This document shows positions 1 to 8,800 of a stretch of DNA of 14,951 bases, in pieces. How positions within the stretch are numbered: position 1 is the stretch's first letter; each line of letters opens with the position of its first letter. The stretch comes from Flammula alnicola (taxonomy: Eukaryota > Basidiomycota > Agaricomycetes > Agaricales > Strophariaceae), in NCBI GenBank assembly GCA_015499995.1, contig JADNRV010000739.1, positions 1 to 14,951 of the forward strand. Reading direction: 5' to 3'. The notes below the pieces were generated by a model. The model saw only the letters and a program-made list of their open reading frames with translations. It ran no database searches and had not been told where the DNA came from. A program made the position numbers and the translations under genes.

Positions 1-56
1 TCACTGGTTGCTTGACTTCCACGTCGCAATCACGTTGTTTCTTGCTAGTCGTAACA
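1..56 (+). repeat. 3' end of the 5' LTR (truncated by window edge)
   Basis: These 56 bases match 8745-8800, the end of the 3' LTR, with three mismatches (positions 7, 20 and 23). They finish in the same GTCGTAACA terminus. This fixes the left boundary of the internal region at 57. The rest of the 5' LTR, about 450 bp, and the left target-site duplication lie outside the window. Confidence 0.93.
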
Positions 57-57
57 A

Positions 58-69
58 AAGAACTAGCTA
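58..69 (+). promoter_or_regulatory. Primer binding site, self-priming (Tf1-like) type
   Basis: The 12 bases AAGAACTAGCTA lie one base after the 5' LTR. They are the exact reverse complement of 8591-8602 in the 3' LTR. That LTR segment starts 32 bp after a TATAAATA box, so it should be the 5' end of the element RNA. In Tf1-like elements the 5' end of the transcript folds back on the primer site and primes minus-strand DNA instead of a tRNA. The match is seen; the mechanism is inferred from that family. Confidence 0.72.
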
Positions 70-336
70 CTCCTTTCCACCACTATCTAGTGGTCGACTA
101 CCCTTCGAACCTCGACACTCGTCGCAGTAGGACTCCTCGGAGTCCGAGCCTGCACAACGCCTCCGAAACCCTCAGTAACTCGACCGACAGTAGCTTCGCA
201 AGCTAGGTCACGAGTAACCGATCAGCCACCCGAGAACAATCCTTGTCGCAGCCACCCTGAACCTGTCCTCCCCCAGCGTCCCATCCCGCGAGCCCACCGA
301 AACCCTAGAAGAAGCAGCAGATCCACTATCCGCTAG

Positions 337-567
337 CTTTTTCACCTCTTCCAGATCCAGAACTCCGTCCAACTTCCCTCCTTCTCGGATCTCGAAGACG
401 AAGGTCTCCACGACCACCACGCACCTTCAGAACCTCCTCCTGACCCTCCTAGTTCTTCAGAAGAACTCTCCCCACCACCAGGGCGACAGCCTTCGAGACA
501 ACCGCAAGGTCCACCTCCACCTCCACCTCCCCCGAACCCCCCAGGTCAACAGACCGCTCCCCATGGC
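337..567 (+). other. Leader with a proline-rich open tract upstream of gag
   Basis: This stretch is open in one frame from just after a TAG at 334 to a TAA at 568-570. It reads as an acidic then proline-rich sequence, with a polyproline run near 508-530 and an end in PPGQQTAPHG. The frame overlaps the likely gag ATG at 563 in a different phase. It may be a degraded N-terminal extension of Gag or translated leader sequence. No domain is recognised. The remaining leader, 70-336, shows nothing I can name. Confidence 0.35.
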
Positions 568-1436
568 TAATCCTACCCCGAAAGAAATAAACTTGAACCG
601 ACCCCAGGACTTTGATGGCGATATTGAAAAATATGCCTCTTGGAAGAAGACGGTGATGCTTTACCTAAAGATCAATTCGCCATCTACGACACAGACGAGA
701 AGAAGATCGTCTTCGTTCTCTCCTTCATGAGGGAGAAGCCTCATCTAATTGGGCCGAAGAGTTCTATGACTCCCACTATACTCCGCCGCTCCGCGGTTGG
801 AACGACTCCAGCAACCAATGCGGTGGACCTTGGAACCTGGGATGCTTTATTGACCAACTTGACAAAGACTACGAGATCACCGACCTGAAGGGTAACTCCC
901 TCGAACAGTTATATGCGATCCGACAAGGGAAGGCACCCTTAGAAGAACACATCACGAACTTCAAGATCCTGGTAAAGAAGACTGGGATCTCTGACCCGTC
1001 GATTGATCGACCTATTCCGAAAGTCCCTTAACAGACTGTTAAGAAGTCATGCGACTCGAGACCCGACCTACACTCTCCAAGGCTGGTACGACAAAGCGAA
1101 AGACAGAGAAACGAACATGAAGATCTCCGACACAATCAAAGAAGATATGCCAGACAGAACTGGGTATCAGAAACCGAAACCCGAGAACCAGACCCGCGAG
1201 ACGCCCATTCTCTACCACGCGACCCTGATGCATGGACGTGACGCATGATGACCGAAGAACGAAAGAACTCCTTAGACAGGATCTGTTTCTTCTGCAGGAA
1301 CCCGGCCACATGGCGTGACTGCCCGAAGAAGAAGAAGAGACAGAACACAACAAAAAAACGATATGACCACCAAAGAAGAAACTCACTGGTAGCAAACCAG
1401 TGCCACATCCGTTCGCTATCGAGGAATTGGATCTAG
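563..1436 (+). pseudogene. gag: gag pseudogene of the chromovirus
   Basis: Gag is the structural protein that packages retroelement RNA into particles. The first plausible ATG is at 563 and reads MANPTPKEINLNRPQDFDGD, typical of the start of agaricomycete gypsy Gag. Recognisable blocks then appear in changing frames: a DTDEKKIVFVLSFMRE block near 690-735, a WAEEFYDS block near 752-780, and a long stretch to about 1010 ending in the LEEHITNFKILVKKTGIS block. A further block with LQGWYDKAKDRE follows near 1075. The nucleocapsid knuckle at 1284-1322 begins CFFC and ends DC but lacks the histidine, because bases are missing. At least three frameshifts mean no full-length Gag can be made. Confidence 0.8.
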
Positions 1437-1549
1437 AAGAGAAGATGCCTGCCTGGACGATTTGCAAGAATTTTTGATAGGGAGACGCCGCCCAACGTCA
1501 GTCTCTCCCTACCTTTCTATTCACTCTGTATTAGTAGCCGAGATCGAGA

Positions 1550-1860
1550 ATCAAACATGCATTTGCCATGTTCTCTCTCTGTGAAAATCAGAACTGGTAG
1601 AAAATCGTTGGAACCACGCTCTCCTAGACTCGGGCGCTGGGACAATTCATCCACCAGCAGTTTGCACAACCTCTTGGACTCAACTCATCGGCTTGGAGAC
1701 CAATCAAAGCCAAGAACGTCGACGGAACACCTAATAAGGAAGGAATGATATCATACTATGTCATCATTGACCTCACCATCAACGGAAGACAGACCCGACC
1801 AAACTTAGTCACGGCCTCGGAAAGCAGAAATTATTCTGGGTTTCCCATGGCTCAGAAACG
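1550..1860 (+). pseudogene. pol: Retropepsin-like protease domain (degraded)
   Basis: This is the aspartic protease that cleaves Gag-Pol. The catalytic loop is visible as L-D-S-G-A-G-T at 1624-1644, with the active-site Asp codon at 1627-1629. Downstream, near 1765-1850, a VIIDLTING block is followed by a degraded PMAQKRNPNIDW stretch, in another frame from the loop. In related proteins this would be the LGLPWL-type C-terminal strand. The loop is intact but the surrounding frame is broken on both sides. 1861-2225 is a low-quality linker to the reverse transcriptase. Confidence 0.7.
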
Positions 1861-2229
1861 AAACCCAAACATTGACTGGAAACTGGGACCCTAACCTGGA
1901 GAGAGATTAAAATCTCTCGCAAAGTTCAGACATTCATCAGACTCCTCAAGACCAAGACCAGCAAAAACCACAAGGGAGTATCACCCTCTTGGACGAAATG
2001 GACCTACATCTTGACGAACTATCCAGGGTTCAAACTGACAGGAGCCCCACGTATGAGGAGTTTACTCCCGTATTGAAGAGGACTGTGAGAAAACCTGGAA
2101 GAATCCCACCTGGAAACGGACACCACGGATGACCTAGTAATTTCTTTTATCACGGCGAACTTACCAAAGAAAAAAGAGACTTGGATCAATGCCAAAACAA
2201 CCCAAGCGCAACCTTGCCTTCGCCCAAGA

Positions 2230-3135
2230 AAACCAAGAGAGAAAACCCTGGAAGAAATGATACCGGCAGAATACCACGAATACTTGGACATCTTCGACAA
2301 ACAAGCGGCAGCTCGCTTCCCTGAATCTCGACCTTGGGACCACAAGATCGAGATGAAGGAAGGCTTTGACCAAAATCGTTCAAACCTATGCCTTGTCACC
2401 TGTCGAAGAAGTAAAGCTGACGAATTTCTGAAGGAAAACCTCGACAAAGGCTATATCCGACCCTCGACCTCACCTATGGCGTCACCCTTCTTTTTCACCT
2501 CGAAGAAGGACGGATCCCTGAGACCCTGTCAAGACTATCGATTTCTAAACGAATGGATGATCAAAAATGCCTATCCACTACCCCTCATTCCTGAGCTTAT
2601 GGACAAGCTCAAAGGGGCCAATACTTCACAAACTAGATGTGCATTGGGGCTACAATAACATTCAGATCCGAGATGGAGACCAATGGAAAGCGGCGTTCAA
2701 GACAAACAAAGGACTATTCGAACCCACCATTATGTTCTTTGGGATGTGCAACTCGCTGGCGACCTTCCAATCCATGATGGATGACATGTTCAAAGACATA
2801 ACCGCTAACACCCAGATTGAACACTGGATAATCATCTATATGGAACATCCTGCTTTTTTCCAAAAGCAAAGAACGACTCAAAGAATACACCAGACGAGTC
2901 TTACAACGACTTCGAGAAAATGACCTCTTTTTGAAACCCGAGAAATGCTTCTTCGAACTACCCACCATGGAATACCTAGGCATGATCATTGAAGAAGGAT
3001 GAATTAGGATGGACTCCGCCAAACTAAAAGGCATCGTGGACTGGCCAGTACCAAAACGCTCAAACAAGTTCAATCATTCCTCAGATTCGGAAACTTCTAC
3101 CGAAAATTCATTAGAGCCTATTCTGAAATAGCCTG
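2230..3135 (+). pseudogene. pol: Ty3/gypsy reverse transcriptase (catalytically dead)
   Basis: This domain copies the element RNA into DNA. The order of blocks is typical of chromovirus RT: an EYHEYLDIFDK lead-in, FPESRPWDHKIE, SPMASPFFFTSKKDGSLRPC near 2470-2525, a CQDYRFLNEW block, GLFEPTIMFFGMCNS near 2710-2755, and MMDDMFKD near 2773. The catalytic YxDD box reads Y-M-E-H at 2837-2848, so both aspartates are lost by a small deletion and frame change. One frame covers 2257-2658 and another 2567-2923. The thumb region, with EYLGMII near 2970, is again shifted and has a stop at 3000-3002. Confidence 0.9.
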
Positions 3136-3139
3136 TTCC

Positions 3140-3750
3140 ATGAACGAACTATTGAAGAAGGACCAACCCTTCGAATGGACAGAAGCTGCACAAGAAGCCT
3201 TCGACACCCTGAAGAGGTGCTTCACTGAAGAACCCATACTCCTGATGCCAGATATGACCAAACTGTTCCAGATAGAATGCGATGCTTCGAAATACGCATC
3301 AGGTGCAGTACTCTCACAGTTGGACACAAACAGCGCCAGACACCCATGCACATTTATCTCGAAAACCTTCTCGCCGGCAGAACGAAACTATGAAATCTAT
3401 GACCAAGAACTTCTGGCGATCATCCGAGCAATGCAAGAATGGCGACACTACATCCAAGAATCACCGTTCACAATGACCATCCTGTCTGACCACAAAACCT
3501 GACCTACTTCCATTCTGCCCAGAAACTAAACAGACGACAAGCACGCTGGTCCCTATTCCTGTCGGAATATGACGTCAAACTGGTCCACCAAGCAGGAAGT
3601 AAAATGATCCAATCCGACGCACTATCCCGATGACCAGACCATATCCCTGATGACGATACAGATAACGACGACATGATGCTCTTGCCCGAGGGACTCTTCA
3701 TAAACCTTATAGACCTCAAATTGCAAGAAAAGATTGCCAATTCCCAAACC
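3140..3750 (+). pseudogene. pol: RNase H domain of chromovirus pol
   Basis: This domain degrades the RNA strand of the RNA-DNA hybrid. It is the best preserved part of pol: one frame runs 3140-3502 through CDASKYASGAVLSQLD, NYEIYDQELLAIIRAMQEW and TILSDHKT. This shows the acidic residues D (CDAS), E (DQEL) and D (SDHK) expected for a reverse transcriptase-linked RNase H. A frame change at about 3500 leads into [17 protein letters not shown] and the tail QSDALSR, followed by a TGA near 3631. The next stretch to about 3745 (LLPEGLFINLIDLKLQEKIAN) is the linker to integrase. Confidence 0.9.
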
Positions 3751-3939
3751 TTGATACTGAAGCAGCAGAAGCGCTCAGAATACTGCTAGAGGATGGACCA
3801 CGAACCTATGAAAAGGGCTAGAGGACTGGACCACTGCCGAACATGATGGAAAATGATTATTATTCTATAAAGGGAAAAACTATATCCCTAATAGTCAATC
3901 ACTGCGGTGCGAAATCGTCGAAAATATCATGAACCTCTG

Positions 3940-4760
3940 ACAGCCGGACACCCAGGTGAACTCAAAATGTACAATGCTATTCGAGAACATTACTGGTGGC
4001 CCGGTATGCAACCTTCATGAAATCCTATGTAAAATGATGTGGAATCTGCCAACAATTCAAGATCAACAGAAATCTGTCACACCCGGCATTAATAGCACAG
4101 GAAACCGCTCACTCGAAATGACCCTTTGCCGATCCAATATGGATTTCATCACTGGATTACCTGAGATCAACGGAAAAGATGCTGTACTGGTCGTGGTCGA
4201 CCATGGTCTTACAGGGGGGGTGATTACCATTCCTTGCTCCACTTGGTCATGCAAGAAGAGACCGGATGCCTACTCTTGGACAATCTATACAGAAGATTCG
4301 GACTACCCGATAGCCTCAGGTCTGACTGTGGCCCTCAATTTGCAGCAAAAGCCTTCCGAGAGCTTCTGAAGCTTCTTGGCATCAAATCCAAATTGACCAC
4401 CACTTATCACCCCAGTCTGATGGCGCTACAGAACGTCTTAACCAGGAAATTGAAGCATACATCTCCATATATTGCTCATCAAATCCAGACACTTGGCTCG
4501 ACTCTATCAGCACTTTGGAATTCACGCACAATGATCGGCGACATGCAGACAGACAGAGAATCCCGTTTGAACTACAAATGGGGTATTCACCAATCTCCAT
4601 TCCTACTTCATTGAAAACATGAAGTTTCCCGCCGTTGAAGACCGAATGAAGCAGTTAATCAAAGATCGAGAAGAAGCACTCACGGCACACGAACTAGCCT
4701 GAGCAAGGATAGCCGAACGTCGCCAATCGAGATTTGTCCCCTTCAAGAAAGGACAAAGAG
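3940..4760 (+). pseudogene. pol: Integrase: zinc-binding and DDE core (frameshifted)
   Basis: Integrase joins element DNA to the chromosome. The N-terminal zinc region is seen near 3948-4060 in two frames (GELKMYNAIREHYWWPGM, then a CGICQQFK block). In the catalytic core the first Asp is in M-D-F-I-T-G-L-P (codon 4142-4144) and the second in R-S-D-C-G-P-Q-F (codon 4324-4326). The Glu is in A-T-E-R-L-N-Q-E (codon 4431-4433). The second Asp and the Glu are 107 bases apart, one short of the usual D-x35-E spacing, so a single lost base explains the frame change. After the core, FELQMGYSPISIPTS near 4567-4612 is in the shifted frame, and a TGA lies near 4700. Confidence 0.88.
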
Positions 4761-4765
4761 TCTGG

Positions 4766-5190
4766 TTGGATTCACGAAATCTCAAGACACATTATAATAA
4801 AAAGATGGCACCTAAACAGGAAGGACCATTTTTGACCAAAGACGTTCTGGGACACCTAACCTATCAATTGCAACTCCTGAAACATTGGAAGATTCACGAC
4901 GTTTTCCACGCTGTCTTCTTGATGCCATATGTGGAAAATGAGATTCACGGGAAGAATTTCATGCAGCCTCCTCCAGATCTCATCGACGGAGAAGAAGAAT
5001 ATGAAGTCGACTCAATCCTGAATCACGAGAAACTCCGAACGGCCGATACCGGTTCCTCATCAAATGCAAAGGCTATTCGGTCGAAGAAGCCAATTGGAAA
5101 AATGAAAGCGGGCTTACAAATGCACAGGAAATCCTCACGGCTTACAAACAACGAGTCCACCTCCTGCCCTACCAGAAACGTCAAACTTAG
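4766..5190 (+). pseudogene. pol: Integrase C-terminus with chromodomain
   Basis: The frame from 4766 has the GPF/Y-like block (K-Q-E-G-P-F) and HDVFHAVFLMPYVEN, typical of the integrase C-terminus of chromoviruses. It then enters a chromodomain, EEEYEVDSILNHEKLR, near 4991-5038. The chromodomain continues one frame over as RYRFLIKCKGYSVEEANW near 5044-5100 and NAQEILTAYKQRVHLLP, ending with TAG at 5188-5190. Chromodomains on these integrases read histone marks and steer insertion toward heterochromatin. The conserved Trp of the aromatic cage motif (normally IKWKGY) is Cys here, on top of the frameshift. Confidence 0.85.
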
Positions 5191-5339
5191 ACGCTCACAG
5201 CCTACCGCACAATCAAACACAGCCACCATTTCATACGACATGTGGATCCCAACATTCTATTTTCGAATCCCTTCTGTTCATCGAGCCCAGTCATCGCCAC
5301 CACCTAGACCGTATTCAACGCGATGCCCACCCTTATTCA

Positions 5340-5686
5340 AAGAAGGATGGACCCCCATTCGACGAGAAACAGACGACATATTGAGAGATGCGAAGAGGGA
5401 AGAGGACAATTTACGAGAGATCGCGAGGAGGATGGAACACAGACGACAAGAGCTAGAGGAAATCCTAAACGACAAAGGAATCCCTACTAAACTACAAGTT
5501 TCACGCACACTGCCCCAACTCTCGACACTCCGAGTCATCACTGACTCACCCGAACCTTCTTCGAGGTTCTCCACAGCCTCGCCGGACCCGACCCCACTCA
5601 TTTTTGGTCGCCGACCTATCAAGAAGAGTCAGTCGGAACCGACACTCCAACTGCTCCGAAAAATCAACAAGTCATCGAAGACTTAG
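5340..5686 (+). pseudogene. Post-chromodomain coiled-coil tail
   Basis: The frame that began before the chromodomain stays open to a stop at 5684-5686. After about 5355 it looks like real protein: a highly charged, heptad-like helix of about 35 residues (ETDDILRDAKREEDNLREIA and on to LEEILNDKG), then a Ser/Pro-rich end with LIFGRRPIKKSQSEPTLQ. No known domain is assigned. It could be a C-terminal extension of Pol or a separate small ORF. Such an extension past the chromodomain is not part of the basic Ty3/gypsy layout. Confidence 0.45.
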
Positions 5687-5776
5687 TCAAGTCATTCCGG
5701 AAACACACCCAGTAAAACGACTCAGAACCAGTCAAAACGACACCGCCCTCCTCTCGCACAGACCAGGAGGCCTTAG

Positions 5777-5785
5777 TATATAAAT
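5777..5785 (+). promoter_or_regulatory. TATA box for the post-pol ORF
   Basis: TATATAAAT lies 42 bp before the ATG of the post-pol ORF at 5827, in an otherwise C-rich stretch. A start about 30 bp downstream would give a leader of about 20 bases. It may drive a separate short transcript, but this rests only on motif and spacing. Confidence 0.4.
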
Positions 5786-5826
5786 TGTATCTTCTGTACC
5801 ATAACTCCCCATCCCACTCTACTCAA

Positions 5827-6542
5827 ATGTCTACCACCTCTAACGTTATCGATCAGATCATTGCCAACACCGAGGACTTTCCCTCGAAGAAACCCCACTC
5901 AACTCCGCCCAAGAACCGATCGACGGCAACCACACTACCGCAAATGCCACAAGCACCCCAGAATCTCGCCGAGCAGCCATAGAGGTCATATTCGCAGAGT
6001 TCATAGCAACACTGATGCGGCAGATCGCCCTGAGGGGCCTGGTCCTAACTCCGCTGAAGCCGAAGTCGAAGACGGCGAGATCCCTCAACTCGTCCCAGAC
6101 TCCGACAACTTCGGCTGGGGAGCCGCTCCTGTGCCAGACGCATCCAACTGGGCCACTCCGACGAGACCAACATCACCTACAGGAATACCGCAACAGGATT
6201 GTCACTGAACAAGACTACGACCAAGTCTGCCGTTTGGTCAGAAACAACACCCTCTTGTCTTATGACGTGGAAATCCTCCACAACACCCACCAGACCATCA
6301 CTTCTCTTCGTGCGGAATTGCTCTGATTACAGGCATATGCACATACCACTTTCAACAATGCGATATGGCATGGACTACAATGCCAAGTCCAAGCCATGTT
6401 TGAACTACGAAGGACTTTCGTCCCAACTCGAGGAAGTACACCTGCCGGACTGAGAACCCTTCGGAGGACCCCTCACATCCAGTTTGTCCCCACCATTATT
6501 GTCGAAAGGTCAGACCCTTCTAGTTCCTCTTCTACCAACTGA
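5827..6542 (+). pseudogene. Post-pol ORF of the chromovirus (function unknown)
   Basis: The ATG at 5827 starts MSTTSNVIDQIIANTEDFPS. Coding-like sequence then continues through at least three frame changes to a TGA at 6540-6542. Blocks seen, in order: SRRAAIEVIFAEFIATLMRQ near 5965-6022, an acidic block AEAEVEDGEIPQLVPDSDNF near 6055-6115, EYRNRIVTEQDYDQVCRLVR near 6180-6240, and LQCQVQAMFELRRTFVP near 6375-6425. The frame ends in a serine run. Length would be about 235 codons. I do not recognise a domain. The position, after pol and before the 3' LTR, is where envelope-like or extra Gag-like genes sit in some LTR elements, but no signal peptide or membrane segment is visible, so envelope is unlikely. 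It may be the N-terminal part of a nucleic-acid-binding protein completed by the zinc knuckles at 8082-8183. Confidence 0.5.
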
Positions 6543-7990
6543 AGCGGACGCACCAGGTCCTCGGCATATCACACGGCTCCCCAATCACCCATCATGGTAA
6601 AGTGCTAGGTTTCGTCTACATTGGAAATGATCTAGCTAGTGGTGCAGAAAGAACTCTACACTCAACACAACCAAACCACAAAACCAACAACTTGACTAGA
6701 CGTAGTCTTGTGTGCGAGTCTCGGGGGTAAAGTATGAAAAAGGAGAAGTGCTTCGACTTGTAAACAAGTCTACGTGGGTTTTTGGTATGGGCGGGTTTTA
6801 GTTCCGTAGAACGGGTGTGGTGACTTTCTAACTTCAAACAATGCCAACTCGGACTTCCTTTAACTTGACGACTGATACGAACTTTTGACTTTAACTTGAC
6901 TTTAACAACCTGTAACTTTCATGCAGTGACCACGACGAGTATGCACTACAACTTTCACGCTACCACGACGGGATCGCGCTACGACTTTCACGTGGTCACG
7001 ACGGGCGCACGCTACACTTTACAGAAACATGCGTCAAACTCTGGTTAACTACTTCTCAAACTTGCAATGGTCGCAAAGCTGTTTTGAAGCGTCAAATGTT
7101 GGTCTTTATTAAATTAAGTCTGGTGCGACGAGGTTAAATCTTTCCCTTAAGTGTTTTCACTGGTTTTAAAGCGTCAACTGTGGGGTGGATTGCCTACCCT
7201 ACTACGTGCGTTACAAGCGTATTTTTATACCTACTGAGCGCCAAGCCCCTACATGTTGCATATGATTCTACGCGTCTAATAGCGCTATTTCTACTGGTTC
7301 ATGGTGTCGTGATTGCGGGTCCGTTCGGTAATGGTAACTGGTGAGTCCCCGTTTCTGGCATATGTTTTGGTTTCAAGGATGAACCGTTATGTCGCGGAAC
7401 ACCCTCTTTTGGGGTCACTACAGTTGTGTCCGTATTTAGACACATTATTGCCCGATTGGGATGCACGGCACATTCAGCGCGGGTTTCTCTTTTACCGGTG
7501 CGGCACGGTCGTCGGTAAAGTCAGAGCCGCCACCTCTATGGCAGTGTTTCCCACGTGCTCCATTATGAGCTGGCCTGTGAGCGCTCGGCCTGTTCGGAAC
7601 CGAACTACTCGGCCGTTCTGCGCGTATAATGGACAGATAGGTGTATGGGACAATGTGGACCACTTGGTCACGTGTTCTTTGGCTCGCGATCGACATGTCT
7701 AATGCCGTATCCATATTGGACTAGTCGTGCCTCAAGGCTTCGGGATTCTCATTCTGCGCGGGTTTCTCCAGTCGAAGCCTCTTGTTTGATTCGCAGGGAC
7801 ACACGGAGGTCATGCTTCTTTGGCATCAACCTTAGTTCTACGCGTACTTCTGAGCTTACTAGCTAGGCCTGTCGGACCGTAGATAGATACTTCCGTGGTA
7901 CTTGGTTATGTGGTTTCCCATGCGTAACCTGCTTAGTCGGCCAACACGAGGTATGCTGCCTACCCTTGTTTCCCTTAGTGTAATAGGTTG
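6543..7990 (+). other. Non-coding stretch inside the element
   Basis: About 1.4 kb lies between the post-pol ORF and the zinc-knuckle ORF with no convincing coding. The longest + frame (7313-7702, 129 codons) has no recognisable motif and no frame-linked neighbours. The stretch contains a short degenerate tandem repeat (6911-7024) and several copies of CTTTAACTTGAC between 6850 and 6905. It may be an insertion that split a longer post-pol gene, or normal untranslated sequence of this family. I found no LTR or terminal repeat marking its ends. Confidence 0.4.
6911..7024 (+). repeat. Degenerate 33-36 bp tandem repeat
   Basis: Copies start at 6911, 6947, 6980 and (partial) 7013. The shared core is TA-rich then ACTTTCACG, followed by an 8 bp spacer and CACGACGGG. 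Copies differ by several substitutions and a short length change, so the array is old or diverging. Confidence 0.7.
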
Positions 7991-7991
7991 A

Positions 7992-8261
7992 TTGATTGGG
8001 AAATCGCGAAATTTCATGGGCGGACCGTGCCGCGCCCTATCAACGGGCCGACAACGCCCCACATACAATTCTCATCGCCACTGCTATGCCTGCAACTCGT
8101 CACACCATGTCAAGAAAAACTGTGCTCGCTATGTCTGCCGAAGCTGCCATGTTCATGCCCCGGGGCACACCACCAATGACTGCCCACGATGGAGTTCCAG
8201 CAGCGACAGCAACAGCATCAAAGTCTACTTCAATGCCGCTGGTGAACCAGTCCAAGTTTAG
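7992..8261 (+). CDS. Double zinc-knuckle ORF before the polypurine tract
   Basis: This is the only uninterrupted and clearly motif-bearing frame in the element, up to 89 codons and ending TAG at 8259-8261. It has two cysteine-rich fingers. The first, 8082-8123, is C-Y-A-C-N-S-S-H-H-V-K-K-N-C, a perfect C-x2-C-x4-H-x4-C knuckle. The second, 8136-8183, is C-R-S-C then H at position 11 and C at 16, giving C-x2-C-x6-H-x4-C. Such knuckles bind single-stranded nucleic acid and are typical of Gag nucleocapsid. The start is unclear: no ATG in this frame sits at its head, so it is probably the C-terminal part of a larger post-pol protein. It stops 21 bp before the polypurine tract. Confidence 0.62.
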   Translation: MIGKSRNFMGGPCRALSTGRQRPTYNSHRHCYACNSSHHVKKNCARYVCRSCHVHAPGHTTNDCPRWSSSSDSNSIKVYFNAAGEPVQV

Positions 8262-8282
8262 GTCGATACGGAGTCTCGACAT

Positions 8283-8292
8283 AGGAAGGGGG
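8283..8292 (+). promoter_or_regulatory. Polypurine tract
   Basis: AGGAAGGGGG, followed by TAA, directly precedes the 3' LTR at 8296. It primes plus-strand DNA synthesis in LTR retroelements. Position and purine purity support the call. Confidence 0.85.
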
Positions 8293-8295
8293 TAA

Positions 8296-8800
8296 TGTTA
8301 CGACCGTTTCATTTCTTATCTTATCTTATCTTCACCCGCGCTTAGATGTACGCCAGCTATACTGGACACTTTCTATTTTGGTACGAGTACCTTCCTGGTC
8401 CTGGACTATTAATAGTTTCCATACTTACGTAGTCTCGGCAACACCATTATCGTCAAGAGGACTCTCCTCTCTCTGCTCTGACTCATTTGCACTCCTACCT
8501 CTATTCTAACGACTCTAAAGGAGTCACCTTATCATGGTCTGTGCGCATTCTGAACTAGTATAAATATCGTAGACACACAACAATGTACCTTAGCTAGTTC
8601 TTGAGAATCTAGACTTCTTATCTTGCCTCTCTCCTCGCCACGAACGTCTAAGCTTGTCGAGCCTCTAGACATGATCACTTAAGCTCGTCAGAGCCTCTGA
8701 GTGCGAACAATCTGATCCCAGCACTTCTTGACACGACTTTGGAATCACTGATTGCTTGACTTCGACATCGCAATCACGTTGTTTCTTGCTAGTCGTAACA
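8296..8800 (+). repeat. 3' LTR of the chromovirus (505 bp)
   Basis: The LTR begins TGTTACGAC and ends GTCGTAACA, a perfect 9 bp inverted repeat with the TG...CA ends expected of integrase substrates. The last 56 bp match positions 1-56. Inside are a CTTAT repeat near 8312-8333, a TGACTCA site at 8479-8485, a TATAAATA box at 8559-8566 and the predicted RNA start near 8591. U3 is therefore about 295 bp and R plus U5 about 210 bp. The right target-site duplication should begin at 8801, but its left partner is outside the window. Confidence 0.95.
8559..8566 (+). promoter_or_regulatory. LTR TATA box
   Basis: TATAAATA lies 32 bp before the 12 bp segment (8591-8602) complementary to the primer site. 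This spacing fits a pol II start at the beginning of that segment, so promoter and self-priming predictions support each other. Confidence 0.7.

Noticed and set aside
91..112. TGG followed by TTCGAACC, resembling a tRNA-complementary primer site
   Set aside because: It lies 34 bp from the LTR end instead of next to it, and the distance from TGG to the TTCGAACC block is three bases too short for a tRNA acceptor plus T-stem. The self-priming site at 58-69 fits better.
1039..1467. - strand ORF of 142 codons opposite gag
   Set aside because: It is antisense to recognisable gag blocks and the zinc knuckle and has no independent features.
2019..2447. - strand ORF of 142 codons opposite the protease-RT linker
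   Set aside because: It is antisense to clear RT sequence and has no recognised domain.
5278..5622. - strand ORF of 114 codons in the element
   Set aside because: It is the antisense shadow of the charged coiled-coil tract on the + strand and has no motif of its own.
6911..7024. CRISPR-like array
   Set aside because: Repeats are diverged and contiguous, without unique spacers, and the context is eukaryotic.
7313..7702. + strand ORF of 129 codons in the element's unexplained stretch
   Set aside because: No recognisable motif, no supported start and no link to neighbouring coding blocks; length alone is not enough.
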